DNA of 49,986 bases from Agathobacter ruminis (GTDB lineage Bacteria > Bacillota > Clostridia > Lachnospirales > Lachnospiraceae), in assembly GCF_002735305.1 (NCBI RefSeq), contig NZ_PDYG01000015.1, positions 1 through 49,986 of the forward strand, written 5' to 3'. A program made the translations under genes and the position numbers. Each line of letters opens with the position of its first letter. Position 1 is the first letter of the stretch. Below, piece by piece: positions 25,692 to 35,629 of this stretch. The notes under the pieces were generated by a model. The model had not been told where the DNA came from, made no database searches, and saw only the letters and a list, made by a program, of their open reading frames with translations.

Positions 25692-26613
25692 ATTCTTTGA
25701 TTTGATTTTGAATGATCTCCATCAGTCGCGTGCGTGCCTCCACGGAAGCCCATGCGATATGTGGGGTGATCAGTAATCTCTGAGAATCCTTGATCTGCCG
25801 AAGCGGATTGTCTTCACTCATCGGTTCCACCGATAATACATCAAGTCCCGCTGCTGCAATCCGATTCTCATTCAGCGCATCAGCAAGTGCCTGTTCATCG
25901 ACAATCGGCCCACGTCCGACGTTGATGAAAATGGCACTTTTTTTCATTTTGGCGAATGCTTCTTTGGACATCAAACCATTTGTTGCCTCGTTGAGCGGTG
26001 CATGAACCGACACAATATCCGAAGTGCCAAGGAGCTCATCCAATTCCACTCTCTCATATCCATCCTGTTGATTACGGCCACTTGTCGAATAATAAATCAC
26101 GCGGCAACCAAATGCCTTTGCCAGATCTGCAACACGACGGCCGATATTGCCAAGTCCGATGATTCCCCAGGTCTTGCCCGCCAGCTCATGGAAATGCATT
26201 GCGAAATGGGTAAAGCTGACATCATTGACATACTTTTCCGATTTGACATATTCATCATAATAGGACAGATGTTCCATGAGATAAAAGAGCAGTGCAAATG
26301 TATGCTGTGCCACCGTCTCTGTCGAATATCCTGCGACATTGCGCCATTCGATTCCGCGTTCTGCCAGATATTCTTTGTCGAGATTATTGGTACCGGTCGC
26401 GGTTACGCATACCAGTTTCAGATGCTCTGCCTCACCAATGGTTTCTTCATTGATTTCTACTTTGTTTAATACAATGACGTCTGCTGTCTTTGTTCTTTCG
26501 CGCGCTTCCTCTTTCGAAGAAAAATCGTAAAATTCCACTTCCCCAAGCTGAGCAAATCCGCTCAAGTCAATATCTTCTCCAATTGATTTTCGATCCAAAA
26601 AAACGATTTTCAT
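25678..26613 (-). CDS. D-2-hydroxyacid dehydrogenase
   Basis: 311 residues with an NAD-binding GLGNIGRRVADLAKAFG (about 153-169) and the catalytic Arg/Glu/His set in NVGRGPIVDEQAL, DVLSVEPM and TPHIAWAS. It reduces 2-keto acids to D-2-hydroxyacids; hydroxypyruvate/glycerate is a common substrate in this branch, but I cannot assign it. It starts three bases after galM, so they are co-transcribed. Confidence 0.9.
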   Translation of the reverse strand: MKIVFLDRKSIGEDIDLSGFAQLGEVEFYDFSSKEEARERTKTADVIVLNKVEINEETIGEAEHLKLVCVTATGTNNLDKEYLAERGIEWRNVAGYSTETVAQHTFALLFYLMEHLSYYDEYVKSEKYVNDVSFTHFAMHFHELAGKTWGIIGLGNIGRRVADLAKAFGCRVIYYSTSGRNQQDGYERVELDELLGTSDIVSVHAPLNEATNGLMSKEAFAKMKKSAIFINVGRGPIVDEQALADALNENRIAAAGLDVLSVEPMSEDNPLRQIKDSQRLLITPHIAWASVEARTRLMEIIQNQIKEFMED

Positions 26614-26616
26614 TTG

Positions 26617-27642
26617 TTATACCGTATAAAATCGATATGCCGTTGTTGTATCGTACACATCGCCCTTCTTTAAAATTGCTGATTCAAAATTGTCCTGGTT
26701 GACACTGTTCGGGAAATACTGGCTCTCGAGACACAATGCCCCGCGTCTTTGGTAAGTGATACCGCCTTTGCCAACCTGTCCACCAATATAGTTGCCGGTA
26801 TAAAGCTGTACGCCCGGCAAATCGGTTGTCATCTCCATCGCGATTCCCGTCTGATCGCCATATACGCGTGCTGTGAAATCTTTGCTCTGGTCGATGACAA
26901 AATTATGATCGTAACCACCGACGAACTGAATCTGCTCATCGTCACTGTCCACATCCTGTCCAATGGTTCTGCCGTTTCTGAAATCAAATACCGTTCCGGT
27001 GACATCTCTGATTTCTCCTGTCGGAATCGCCTTGGAATCAATGTCCGGTGTAAATGCATTTGATGCCAGTTCCAATTTATGTCCGTATACCAATCCGCTT
27101 GCTTGACCATTCAGATTGAAATAGCTGTGATTGGTAAAATTACATACGGTGTCTGCATCGCTGACCGCATGATAGTGAATTTCAATTGCATTCTCATCGG
27201 TCACAGAATAGGTCACTTCGACATCGAGATTTCCCGGAAAATCATCTGAAAATGCTTCGTCACGAATTGCAAATGTGATTGCCTGATCGCTTGCTTCCTT
27301 TACATTCCACATGCGCTTGCTCAAACCGTTCTTACCGCTGTGCAGATTATTTTCATTATCATTCTGTTCCAGCTTGATTTCTTTCCCGTCAATGATACAG
27401 CATGCATTTGCAATGCGGTTTGCATTTCTGCCGACGGTTGCTCCAAAATAACAGGTTCCCTTTACATATTCTTCAGCAGTGTCATATCCACATACAACAT
27501 CTACTTCCTTTCCATCCTTGTCCGGTGCATACAGGCTGACCAGTGTTGCACCATACTCCGTTACCTCTGCACGGAGTCCGTTTTTGCCCCGCAATTCATA
27601 CAGATGTGCGGTTTCGTTACCGACTTTTCCAAATACTTTCAT
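26617..27642 (-). CDS. galM: Aldose 1-epimerase (mutarotase)
   Basis: 341 residues of galactose-mutarotase type. It shows GATLVSLYAPDKDGKEVDVVCGYD (split here: GATLVSL then VVCGYD), the substrate-binding GRNANRIAN (about 72-80), NLHSGKNG, and the catalytic His in NFTNHSYFNL, with GGYDHNFVID and the C-terminal CLESQYFPNSVNQ. It interconverts alpha and beta hexoses. SD AAGGAG. No other galactose genes are adjacent. Confidence 0.93.
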   Translation of the reverse strand: MKVFGKVGNETAHLYELRGKNGLRAEVTEYGATLVSLYAPDKDGKEVDVVCGYDTAEEYVKGTCYFGATVGRNANRIANACCIIDGKEIKLEQNDNENNLHSGKNGLSKRMWNVKEASDQAITFAIRDEAFSDDFPGNLDVEVTYSVTDENAIEIHYHAVSDADTVCNFTNHSYFNLNGQASGLVYGHKLELASNAFTPDIDSKAIPTGEIRDVTGTVFDFRNGRTIGQDVDSDDEQIQFVGGYDHNFVIDQSKDFTARVYGDQTGIAMEMTTDLPGVQLYTGNYIGGQVGKGGITYQRRGALCLESQYFPNSVNQDNFESAILKKGDVYDTTTAYRFYTV

Positions 27643-27756
27643 CCTCGAATTCTCCTTTTCGAAATCTTCTTTTCTTGTTCCCCTCTGACCAAACTATATT
27701 TTACCGCATTTTATCCCCATACGCATCCGAATCTTTGCTTTTTTTCTTTCAAGGGG

Positions 27757-27783
27757 TTTATTTTTCTTACAACATGCCGATAT
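27757..27783 (+). promoter_or_regulatory. Candidate sigma-D (flagellar) promoter
   Basis: GCCGATAT at 27776-27783 matches the Bacillus sigma-D -10 consensus exactly. Fifteen bases upstream the -35 position reads TTTA (27757-27760), a two-of-four match to TAAA. It is placed to transcribe the FliD-like gene with a leader of about 30 bases. Confidence 0.5.
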
Positions 27784-27819
27784 AAGATATACATGGGACT
27801 GTTTTTCACACGGAGGTGA

Positions 27820-28380
27820 ATGATGGCTGCAACAAAAGTTTCCACAGGCGTAACGCTGCCAAGCGATTACTATTTGCGCAATTATTATCAGGCAAATACC
27901 GCTGCGACGAAAGCATCAAGAAGAAAGAATTATTCTACGCTCGAATTGAATTATGAAGATTCGCGCGCGCTTCGCCGTGCGTCTTCGCGGATTACGCATT
28001 CCAATTATGCGGAAGATGCCAATGTGGAGGGCCTTGCCAATTCCGTAAAAGCCTATGTTGATACTTACAACAATACGCTTACATCCGCTTCAAAGAACCC
28101 GGACAACCGTCGGTATGCAAAACAGTTAAAAGATCTTTCGGAAAAATATAAAGAAGATTTGTCCAAAATCGGAATCTCGATAGAAGATGACGGTTCATTG
28201 AATCTGAATGAAACCTATATCAAAACAGTAGATGCAAAAGAAATCGGAAAATTGTTTTCGAAAGAAAGTGAATTTACCAAAATGGCCGGCACCATTTCCA
28301 AACGGATGAATCAGGCCACCCGTGATACCATTTATGCGAATATGACCGGAAGCGGTCAGACTATAAATATCGTTTTATAA
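27820..28380 (+). CDS. Small FliD-like (hook-associated type) protein
   Basis: 186 residues, no signal peptide or TM. The central and C-terminal region resembles the C-terminal helical part of flagellar cap protein FliD: LANSVKAYVDTYNNTLTSAS (about 71-90), then LKDLSEKYKEDLSKIGISIEDDGSLNLNE, the usual pattern of coiled helix followed by G-I-x-x-x-x-D-G-x-L. It is far shorter than FliD and lacks the middle domains. ATG 27823 has better spacing from GGAGG than 27820. Function is unknown; a flagellar or secretion-related role is inferred from similarity and the sigma-D-like promoter. Confidence 0.65.
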   Translation: MMAATKVSTGVTLPSDYYLRNYYQANTAATKASRRKNYSTLELNYEDSRALRRASSRITHSNYAEDANVEGLANSVKAYVDTYNNTLTSASKNPDNRRYAKQLKDLSEKYKEDLSKIGISIEDDGSLNLNETYIKTVDAKEIGKLFSKESEFTKMAGTISKRMNQATRDTIYANMTGSGQTINIVL

Positions 28381-28394
28381 TCTTTATCCTTTGA

Positions 28395-28424
28395 AAAAAG
28401 ACTCTGCTTTCGCAGAGTCTTTTT
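28395..28424. terminator. Bidirectional terminator after rplQ and the FliD-like gene
   Basis: AAAAAGACTCTGC, TTTC loop, GCAGAGTCTTTTT: a 12-13 bp stem with A/T runs on both sides between two convergent genes. It ends the ribosomal protein supercluster. Confidence 0.93.
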
Positions 28425-28441
28425 CCTTTTCACGTTTGCAA

Positions 28442-28936
28442 TTATACAAGCTCAAGAAGAACTTCTAAAGCTCCGTCACCTTTACGCTGTGCAATCTTTA
28501 CGATTCTGGTGTAACCACCGTTGCGAGATGCATACTTTGGAGCGTACTCCTCAAAAAGCTTCTTGCAAAGGTCTTCACCTTCAACAGTGTAAAGAACCTT
28601 GAGCATCTGACGACGAGCATGAAGACGGGAAGGCTGATCCTTCTTGATTGTCTTCTGAACTTCATCATAAACGGTAACTTTCTTTCCGTCTACAACTTCC
28701 TTCACACGCTTGCCATCCTTATCCTTGCGAGCAACCTTAGCAGTTACGGTAACTTCATCGAAGTTGTCCTTCTCGCGGATTGCAGCTGCAATCAGACCTT
28801 CAGCAATCTTCTTTACTTCCTTAGCCTTAGCTTCGGTAGTAACGATCTTGCCGTGCTGAATGAGCTGTGTAACCTGTCCTCTCAGGAGAGCCTTTCTCTG
28901 AGAAGAAGTTCTGCTTAACTTACGATACTTTGCCAT
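28442..28936 (-). CDS. rplQ: Ribosomal protein L17
   Basis: 164 residues from ATG 28936 ([12 protein letters not shown]), with the SD GGAGG just upstream; a start 15 bases earlier overlaps that SD. It is longer than the roughly 120 residues typical of L17 because of a lysine-rich insertion, about residues 72-105, between [10 protein letters not shown] and [10 protein letters not shown]. Last gene of the alpha operon, with a 160-base gap after rpoA. Confidence 0.95.
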   Translation of the reverse strand: MAKYRKLSRTSSQRKALLRGQVTQLIQHGKIVTTEAKAKEVKKIAEGLIAAAIREKDNFDEVTVTAKVARKDKDGKRVKEVVDGKKVTVYDEVQKTIKKDQPSRLHARRQMLKVLYTVEGEDLCKKLFEEYAPKYASRNGGYTRIVKIAQRKGDGALEVLLELV

Positions 28937-29096
28937 TTTGTTTTCCTCCATTTCGAGGGATTCCGCAATGCACTTTGGTCTTACTTACGAAATACCAATT
29001 GATTTGTTACGCCGATTTTCATCGGTTTCGGGACATACTCCATGCTATTTAGTCTTACTGTTTCTGCACCGTATATGCGAAATTGCACGAGGCAAT

Positions 29097-30059
29097 TTAT
29101 GCATCTTCACCCTGATTCAGGTGTAATCCTAATTCCTTCAGCTTCAGAAGTACTTCGTCCAAAGACTTGCGTCCAAGGTTACGAACCTTCATCATGTCTT
29201 CCGGAGTCTTGTTGATAAGCTCAGCAACAGTATTGATGCCGGCTCTCTTCAAGCAGTTGTATGAACGAACAGAAAGTTCAAGTTCGTCAATGTTCAGATC
29301 AAGGATCTTTCCGGTCTCATCATCCGGCTTGTCAGTCATAACTTCGGCACCGATACCAACATCTGAAAGGTCGATAAAGAGCTTCAAATGCTCGCATAAT
29401 ACCTTAGAAGAAAGACTTACTGCCTCATCCGGATCGATTGCACCATTGGTATATACATCCAATGTCAGCTTATCATAATCGGTCACCTGACCTACACGAG
29501 TATTCTCTACAGTCAGATTTACACGCTCAACCGGTGTATAGATAGAATCTACAGCGATGACACCAATCGGAGTATCTTCCGATTTGTTCTTGTCTGCACT
29601 GACATATCCTCTGCCCTTTGTGATGGTAAGCTCAGCATAGAGCTTAGAATCAGCACCACCGTTCAAGTGCGCAATAACCAAATCCGGGTTGATGATTTCG
29701 ATGTCAGGATCCACCTGGATATCTCCGGCGGTAACCACACCTTCACCTTCAAACTCGATATAAGCAATCTTAGGCTCGTTTGTAGAACTATTATTGCGAA
29801 TTGCAATATTCTTGATGTTCATGATGATTTCGGTAACGTCTTCTTTGACACCCGGAATCGAACTGAACTCATGAAGAACTCCGTCGATCTTAACCTGGCT
29901 AACTGCTGCTCCCGGTAAAGAAGAAAGCATAATTCTTCTTAAGGAGTTACCAAGTGTAGTACCATAACCTCTCTCTAAAGGCTCTACCACAAAGCGACCA
30001 TACTTTTTGTCTTCTGAAATTTCTGCAATTTCAATCGTTGGCTTTTCAAAATCGAACAC
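29097..30059 (-). CDS. rpoA: RNA polymerase alpha subunit
   Basis: 320 residues. The N-terminal dimerisation domain has [21 protein letters not shown] (split: [13 protein letters not shown] then LSSLPG). A linker follows, and the C-terminal DNA-binding domain has [18 protein letters not shown] and [11 protein letters not shown]. It assembles RNA polymerase and contacts UP elements and activators. Alpha operon position between rpsD and rplQ. Confidence 0.99.
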   Translation of the reverse strand: MFDFEKPTIEIAEISEDKKYGRFVVEPLERGYGTTLGNSLRRIMLSSLPGAAVSQVKIDGVLHEFSSIPGVKEDVTEIIMNIKNIAIRNNSSTNEPKIAYIEFEGEGVVTAGDIQVDPDIEIINPDLVIAHLNGGADSKLYAELTITKGRGYVSADKNKSEDTPIGVIAVDSIYTPVERVNLTVENTRVGQVTDYDKLTLDVYTNGAIDPDEAVSLSSKVLCEHLKLFIDLSDVGIGAEVMTDKPDDETGKILDLNIDELELSVRSYNCLKRAGINTVAELINKTPEDMMKVRNLGRKSLDEVLLKLKELGLHLNQGEDA

Positions 30060-30155
30060 GATTTGTCCTCCTTTTTTGTTATCGTCTTATAAAGTACAAA
30101 AACGCATCCGGTTCCATATAGCAAAATATATGAAACCAGACACGAAAATCAATTC

Positions 30156-30749
30156 TTACTTAGAGTACAACTCGACGATAAGCATCTCGTCTACAGGAAC
30201 GTCAATCTGCTCACGAGTTGGGAGTTCCTTAACTGTAGCCTGAAGCTTCTCGATATCTCCGTCTAACCATTCCGGAACGATACGTCCGCTGGTAACTTCA
30301 ACGATATCTTTCATTCTCTGGATTGTCTTCTTAGATTCCTTAACCTCAACAACATCTCCTGCCTTTACAAGGTATGAAGGGATGTTTACAACCTTACCGT
30401 TTACGGTAACGAACTTGTGGTCAACGATCTGACGAGCTTCCTTACGGGTTCTAGCCCATCCAAGACGGAAAACTACGTTATCAAGACGGCTCTCTAAGAT
30501 GGTCATAAGGTTAGGACCGGTAAGTCCGCGCATCTTATCTGCCTTCTCATAGTAGTTGCGGAAAGGCTTCTCAAGTACACCATAGATGAACTTTGCCTTC
30601 TGCTTTTCTCTTAACTGAAGTCCGTACTCAGATACCTTACGGCTTGATCTGTTTAAGTTTCTTCTGGACTTCTTATCATATCCTAAATAACTTGGCTCTA
30701 AACCAAGGGATCTGCATCTTTTCAATACAGGTGTCTTATTAACTGCCAT
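30156..30749 (-). CDS. rpsD: Ribosomal protein S4
   Basis: 197 residues with the S4 RNA-binding domain (RLDNVVFRLGWARTRKEARQ, about 88-107). The N-terminal zinc cysteine cluster of C+ forms is absent; only one Cys remains, so this is a zinc-independent form. S4 nucleates 30S assembly and is the usual translational repressor of alpha operons, relevant to the structured leader at 31555-31855. Confidence 0.98.
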   Translation of the reverse strand: MAVNKTPVLKRCRSLGLEPSYLGYDKKSRRNLNRSSRKVSEYGLQLREKQKAKFIYGVLEKPFRNYYEKADKMRGLTGPNLMTILESRLDNVVFRLGWARTRKEARQIVDHKFVTVNGKVVNIPSYLVKAGDVVEVKESKKTIQRMKDIVEVTSGRIVPEWLDGDIEKLQATVKELPTREQIDVPVDEMLIVELYSK

Positions 30750-30768
30750 TTCTTATTCTACCTCCTAA

Positions 30769-31164
30769 TTAGACTCTTCTACGCTTTGGTGGACGGCATC
30801 CGTTATGAGGTACCGGAGTTACATCCTTAATAGAAGTAACTTCAAGACCACAAGCTGCGAGTGCACGAATTGCTGCCTCACGACCTGAACCTGGTCCCTT
30901 AACCATAACTTCAACGGTCTTTAAACCGTGTGGAATAGCTGCCTTTGCAGCTGTCTCTGCTGCCATCTGTGCAGCATATGGGGTAGACTTCTTTGATCCT
31001 CTGAATCCGAGTCCGCCAGCGCTTGCCCAAGATAAAGCATTTCCTTCGCTATCGGTAATAGTTACGATAGTGTTGTTGAAAGATGCCTGAATATGTACCT
31101 GGCCGCGCTCGATATTTTTCTTAACACGCTTTTTTGTTACTTTCTTTGCAACTGTCTTAGCCAT
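30769..31164 (-). CDS. rpsK: Ribosomal protein S11
   Basis: 131 residues; the conserved [13 protein letters not shown] and the C-terminal [18 protein letters not shown] are present. It forms part of the 30S platform near the E site. Alpha operon. Confidence 0.98.
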   Translation of the reverse strand: MAKTVAKKVTKKRVKKNIERGQVHIQASFNNTIVTITDSEGNALSWASAGGLGFRGSKKSTPYAAQMAAETAAKAAIPHGLKTVEVMVKGPGSGREAAIRALAACGLEVTSIKDVTPVPHNGCRPPKRRRV

Positions 31165-31185
31165 ATCTAAACTAACCTACTTTCT

Positions 31186-31554
31186 TTACTTCTTCTTGTT
31201 TGCAACTGTTCTCTTAGGACCCTTGCGAGTTCTTGCGTTGGTCTTAGTCTTCTGACCACGAACCGGAAGTCCTTTTCTGTGACGGATACCACGATAGCAT
31301 CCAATTTCCTGAAGTCTCTTGATGTTGAGCGCGATTTCTCTTCTCAAATCACCTTCTACAGTCTGAGTCTCGTCGATAACCTGGCTGATTCTCTTAACTT
31401 CGTCGTCAGTCAAATCTCTTACACGAGTGTCAGGATTAACATTTGCTGCTGCAAGGATGCGATTTGCACTTACTCTTCCGATTCCGTAGATGTAAGTCAA
31501 GCCGATCTCTACGCGTTTTTCTCTTGGTAAATCTACACCTGAAATACGAGCCAT
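31186..31554 (-). CDS. rpsM: Ribosomal protein S13
   Basis: 122 residues; starts [19 protein letters not shown] and has the basic C-terminal tail [15 protein letters not shown] that reaches the P-site tRNA. First gene of the alpha operon proper. A good SD (TGGAGGTG) follows a 301-base structured leader region. Confidence 0.98.
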   Translation of the reverse strand: MARISGVDLPREKRVEIGLTYIYGIGRVSANRILAAANVNPDTRVRDLTDDEVKRISQVIDETQTVEGDLRREIALNIKRLQEIGCYRGIRHRKGLPVRGQKTKTNARTRKGPKRTVANKKK

Positions 31555-31855
31555 GTGTGTTTACACCTCCATAAAATTCTACTGTAATTGTCAAACTAAT
31601 AAATGAAATACTGCAACGATATTTCCAACACCGAAAACCTCTGCATACAGCTGCGGTTGCTCGCCCTGAAATGTGTGTATGAAAGATTCTCTGATTATTC
31701 GCATATTACGGCGCTTCACTCGGTATTATAAAGCGCTTACAGATATGCTCTGTTTATTATGAACAGCGTCATCATTCGATGCGCTGCAGCCGCCATAATG
31801 AATTGATTTGTCCGATACTTCCCCGGACAGCATAATAAGACAGGTAACTTATTAA
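31555..31855 (-). promoter_or_regulatory. Structured 301-base region upstream of rpsM (candidate alpha-operon leader)
   Basis: No gene is present. Several hairpins occur in series: TGTCCG/CGGACA (31809-31814 with 31824-31829), CAGCG/CGCTG (31764-31768 with 31782-31786), CTGTT/AACAG (31750-31754 with 31762-31766) and GCGCTT/AAGCGC (31711-31716 with 31731-31736). The middle two overlap, so they would be alternatives. Elsewhere in this cluster gaps are mostly under 60 bases. A leader sensing S4, as in other alpha operons, is an inference; no matching promoter was found. Confidence 0.45.
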
Positions 31856-31969
31856 TTAACCCTGTCTCTGCTTATGCTTTGGATTTTCGCAGATGATGCG
31901 AATGCTTCCTTTTCTCTTGATGACTTTGCACTTTTCGCAAATCGGCTTCACTGATGATCTTACCTTCAC
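31856..31969 (-). CDS. rpmJ: Ribosomal protein L36 (zinc form)
   Basis: 37 residues, starting with GTG at 31969: [15 protein letters not shown], then [15 protein letters not shown]. The zinc ligands C, C, C and H are all present. A doubled, very strong SD (GGAGGAAAGGAGG) precedes the GTG. Position between infA and rpsM is canonical. Confidence 0.97.
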   Translation of the reverse strand: MKVRSSVKPICEKCKVIKRKGSIRIICENPKHKQRQG

Positions 31970-32107
31970 AGTTCTTCCTCCTTTCCTCCTGAAAGTCTAG
32001 AGTTTTCACGGCTTGCGCCGCTTTGTATCTTAAGCTTAGGATCTATTTATCCAAAAGCGTCCGACTAATATTATATACACAGTCTACGCAATAGTCAATC
32101 CCTATTT

Positions 32108-32326
32108 TTATTTATCTCTCCAGATAATACGACCCTTTGTCAGGTCATACGGAGACATCTCGATGGTTACCTTGTCACCAGGTAAAATACGGATATAGTT
32201 CATACGAAGCTTTCCGCTGATGGTCGCCATAATCTGATGACCATTTTCCAATTCTACTTTAAAAAAGGCATTTGGCAGTTTCTCAACTACTACACCTTCA
32301 ACTTCAATTACATCTGCCTTAGACAT
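32108..32326 (-). CDS. infA: Translation initiation factor IF-1
   Basis: 72 residues with an S1/OB fold: [20 protein letters not shown] and [15 protein letters not shown]. It binds the 30S A site during initiation. It follows map directly with 11 bases between; many clostridia have a small KOW-domain gene here, which is absent. Confidence 0.98.
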   Translation of the reverse strand: MSKADVIEVEGVVVEKLPNAFFKVELENGHQIMATISGKLRMNYIRILPGDKVTIEMSPYDLTKGRIIWRDK

Positions 32327-32337
32327 TGTTCTTCCTC

Positions 32338-33132
32338 CTAAAATAATTCAAGAAATCCAGCTTGCTTTTCTTCTTCCGTCAAAGAAAGAATTTCCGGTTT
32401 TCCATTTGTGATTAAAATCGTATTTTCGTAATGCGCGGATAATGACATATCTTCTGATATGACTGTCCACTCATCGTCGAGCCATAATACTTCCGGTGAA
32501 CCCATATTAATCATCGGTTCCACGGCCAGTGTCATTCCCGGCTTTAAACGAATTCCGCGATGCGGCCACTTTTGTCTGAAGTTCGGGATGTCCGGATCCT
32601 GATGCACTTCCGATCCGATTCCGTGACCGACCAGATCTCTGACTACACCATATCCAAAGCTTTCCGCGAAATCTCCGATGTTGTTGGAGATGTCAAACAG
32701 ATGCTTTCCTGCAACGGCATTTCTCATACCCATGAAAAATGACAGTCTCGTCCGCTCGATCAAAAGTCTGGCTTCTTCGCTGACTTCCCCGACTGCAACA
32801 GTTCGCGCTGCATCGGAATGATATCCCTTGTAGCATACCCCCGCATCGAGGCTGACGATATCGCCTTCCTCAAGGATCCGGTCTGCACGCGGGATTCCAT
32901 GTACGACTTCTTCATTCACTGATACACAAATTGACGCCGGATAATCATAAAGATGAAGAAAAGAAGGCGTACATCCATAGCTGCGAATCATCTCTTCTCC
33001 AATCCGATCAATATCTAATGTAGACATTCCCGGCTTAATTTCTTTTCCGAGATTCTGATGGACGAGGCCAAGAATTCTCCCGGCCTCTCTCATCAATGCG
33101 ATTTCTTCCTCGGTCTTAATCGTTACCGACAT
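32338..33132 (-). CDS. map: Type I methionine aminopeptidase
   Basis: 264 residues. The five metal ligands are visible in SLDAG (Asp), HSDAARTV (Asp), GHGIG (His), VEPM (Glu) and HYENT (Glu). It removes the initiator methionine. It starts three bases after adk. Confidence 0.97.
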   Translation of the reverse strand: MSVTIKTEEEIALMREAGRILGLVHQNLGKEIKPGMSTLDIDRIGEEMIRSYGCTPSFLHLYDYPASICVSVNEEVVHGIPRADRILEEGDIVSLDAGVCYKGYHSDAARTVAVGEVSEEARLLIERTRLSFFMGMRNAVAGKHLFDISNNIGDFAESFGYGVVRDLVGHGIGSEVHQDPDIPNFRQKWPHRGIRLKPGMTLAVEPMINMGSPEVLWLDDEWTVISEDMSLSAHYENTILITNGKPEILSLTEEEKQAGFLELF

Positions 33133-33135
33133 ATT

Positions 33136-33780
33136 TTATTCACCTAAAATTCCTACGATGGCAGCAAATACATCATCCATCGGCTGTGTGCCATCTACAG
33201 AATGAAGAATGTTCTGCTTCTTATAGTAATCAATCAAAGGCTGAGTCTGCTCATGATAAACAGTCAGTCTCTTCTGTACGGTTTCCGGCTTGTCGTCGTC
33301 ACGCAATACGGTTTCGCTTCCACATGCGTCACACTTGCCTTCTACCTTGGTCGGATTAAATACCACATGGTATGTTGCACCGCAATTCAGGCAGGCGCGT
33401 CTTCCGCCCATACGATTGACGATGTTCTCGTCCGGAACATCCACATCGATTGCATATTCCATCTTCTGGCCAACCTTCTCAAGTGCAGCGGTCAATGCCT
33501 CTGCCTGTGGAATGGTACGTGGGAATCCGTCCAATACGAATCCATTCTTGCAATCATCCTGCTGAATGCGATCCATTACAAGATCACAGGTCAGCTCATC
33601 CGGAACCAGTTGTCCCTGGTCCATGTATGTTTTTGCTTTCTTTCCAAGCTCTGTTCCGTTTTTGATATTCGCACGGAAAATATCTCCGGTTGAAATGTGA
33701 GGGATGGAATATTTGGCAGCAATCTGCTTTGCCTGTGTTCCTTTTCCTGCACCAGGTGCCCCTAACATAATAATCTTCAT
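33136..33780 (-). CDS. adk: Adenylate kinase (zinc-lid form)
   Basis: 214 residues. P-loop [10 protein letters not shown] (7-16), DGFPRT, and a LID domain with four zinc-binding cysteines (CLNCGATYH and CDACGS, about 128-152). It interconverts ATP + AMP with 2 ADP. In the spc operon between secY and map. Confidence 0.98.
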   Translation of the reverse strand: MKIIMLGAPGAGKGTQAKQIAAKYSIPHISTGDIFRANIKNGTELGKKAKTYMDQGQLVPDELTCDLVMDRIQQDDCKNGFVLDGFPRTIPQAEALTAALEKVGQKMEYAIDVDVPDENIVNRMGGRRACLNCGATYHVVFNPTKVEGKCDACGSETVLRDDDKPETVQKRLTVYHEQTQPLIDYYKKQNILHSVDGTQPMDDVFAAIVGILGE

Positions 33781-33862
33781 AGCTTCGCTTTCTCCTTCAT
33801 CTAGCCTTTGTGTTTATAGCACGAATGGAGATACCGGAAAACCCGATATCTCCAACCATATC

Positions 33863-35179
33863 TTAATCATTTAAGAAGCCTTTATAATAGCGAACTCTCA
33901 TCTGTGATTCGATTTGTTTTAAGGTCTCAATTACTACACCTACGATAATGATGATGGAGGTTCCACCGAAGGAAACGCTCGCACCGAAAATTCCATTGAA
34001 AAAGAGTGGAATGATTGCGACGATCATAAGACCAACCGCACCAATCAATACAATGTAATTCAAAATCGAAGTCAGATAATCGCTGGTAGGCTTGCCAGGA
34101 CGAATTCCCGGAATAAATCCACCTGCACGTTTCATATTATTTGCAACTTCAAGCGGATTAAATGTAATCTGCGTATAGAAGAATGCAAATGCAATAATCA
34201 GTACAATATAAAGGATAACTCCCCAAGAGGATCCCCACTGACTCGTGTTAAACCAGTTTGACTGAGACAGTCCTCGTAATACCTTGCTCCAGAAACCATT
34301 TCCGTTTCCGGCTCCGAATAAACTTGCGATGATTACCGGAGTCTGCATTAAAGATTGAGCAAAAATTACAGGAATTACACCACCGGTATTTACCTTTAAC
34401 GGGATATGGGTCTGCTGTCCGCCGACCTGCTTACGTCCCTGCATCTTCTTTGAGTATTGTACCGGGATTCTTCTCTCTGCGCCCTGCAGTAATACTACGA
34501 ATACTACAATTGCAGCGATGATTGCAGCAATTACAAGAACAGAAAGTGTACCTACCGCGTAGGTCTTTCCCTTTACAAACTGCTCAAATAACTTCATGAG
34601 ATCCTGCGGAATGCGGGAAAGAATGTTGATGGTCAACACAATGGAAATACCATTTCCAACACCCTTCTCGGTGATTCTCTCACCAATCCACATCAAAATT
34701 GCAGAACCTGCAGTAAGAGCTGTGATAATCATAACAATTGACAACCATGCCGGTCCGTTCGAAGTGAGCTTGCCACCACGATAGAAGCTGATGGTCAGTG
34801 CAATTGCTTCAATCAAAGCAAGTGCGATTGTTACATATCTGGTAATCTCTACAATCTTCTTACGGCCATCCTCACCGTCACGCTGCATTTCCTCTAACTT
34901 TGGAATTGCAATGGTGAGAAGCTGCATAATAATGGAAGATGTAATATAAGGTGTAATATTCAATGCAAAAACGGACATATTCTCGAAAGAACCTCCGGTC
35001 AGTGCATCAAAAAATCCCAATCCGTCGCTAGAACTAAAGAAGTCCTTGAAGACGCTACCGTCAACGCCCGGAACCGGCAGTTCACAGCCGATTCGGACGA
35101 CGATTAACATCATAAACGTAAAGATAATACGCTGTCTAACATCTTTAATTTTGAATGCATTACGGAGTGTTTGCAGCAT
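33863..35179 (-). CDS. secY: Preprotein translocase subunit SecY
   Basis: 438 residues, ten TM helices. The first cytoplasmic/plug region is ELPVPGVDGSVFKDFF; loop basic residues occur in RRIPVQYSKKMQGRKQ; the C-terminus is ESQMRVRYYKGFLND. It forms the Sec channel. Its ATG overlaps the rplO stop by one base (TAATG). Confidence 0.98.
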   Translation of the reverse strand: MLQTLRNAFKIKDVRQRIIFTFMMLIVVRIGCELPVPGVDGSVFKDFFSSSDGLGFFDALTGGSFENMSVFALNITPYITSSIIMQLLTIAIPKLEEMQRDGEDGRKKIVEITRYVTIALALIEAIALTISFYRGGKLTSNGPAWLSIVMIITALTAGSAILMWIGERITEKGVGNGISIVLTINILSRIPQDLMKLFEQFVKGKTYAVGTLSVLVIAAIIAAIVVFVVLLQGAERRIPVQYSKKMQGRKQVGGQQTHIPLKVNTGGVIPVIFAQSLMQTPVIIASLFGAGNGNGFWSKVLRGLSQSNWFNTSQWGSSWGVILYIVLIIAFAFFYTQITFNPLEVANNMKRAGGFIPGIRPGKPTSDYLTSILNYIVLIGAVGLMIVAIIPLFFNGIFGASVSFGGTSIIIIVGVVIETLKQIESQMRVRYYKGFLND

Positions 35180-35619
35180 TAGATCACCTCTGCTTTTCCA
35201 CCAAGAGCTTCAATCTTTTCTTTTGCGCTTGCGCTAAATGCGTTAGCCTGAACAGTCAGTTTCTTGGTAAGTTCACCATTTCCTAAAATCTTAACGCCAT
35301 CTCTTGCGTTCTTAACGATTCCAGCTTCTACTAAAGCTTCTACAGTTACAACTGCGTCGTTGTCGAAACGCTCAAGATATGAAAGATTGATGCCTACGAT
35401 GTTAAGAGAGTTACGATTCTTGAATCCTCTCTTTGGCAATCTTCTGTATAAAGGCATCTGACCACCTTCGAAACCAGGTCTTGGAGCTCCTGAACGAGCC
35501 TTCTGTCCTTTGTGTCCCTTACCTGCGGTCTTACCGTTTCCTGAACCATGTCCACGGCCTCTTCTGAAGTTATCGTTGTGTACGGAGCCTTCAGCGGCTT
35601 TTAAATTCGATAAATCCAT
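35179..35619 (-). CDS. rplO: Ribosomal protein L15
   Basis: 146 residues: Gly/Arg-rich N-terminus ([20 protein letters not shown]) and the conserved [18 protein letters not shown]. Late 50S assembly protein. Overlaps secY by one base. Confidence 0.98.
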   Translation of the reverse strand: MDLSNLKAAEGSVHNDNFRRGRGHGSGNGKTAGKGHKGQKARSGAPRPGFEGGQMPLYRRLPKRGFKNRNSLNIVGINLSYLERFDNDAVVTVEALVEAGIVKNARDGVKILGNGELTKKLTVQANAFSASAKEKIEALGGKAEVI

Positions 35620-35629
35620 CTCTGACCTC

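Noticed and set aside
29080-29098. Inverted repeat AAATTGC/GCAATTT at the end of rpoA as a terminator
   Set aside because: It overlaps the stop codon and has no T-run in the direction of transcription; rplQ must be transcribed through it.
31589-31594. TTGACA on the minus strand near rpsM as a promoter
   Set aside because: No -10 fits before the rpsM SD, and transcription would start at or inside the gene.
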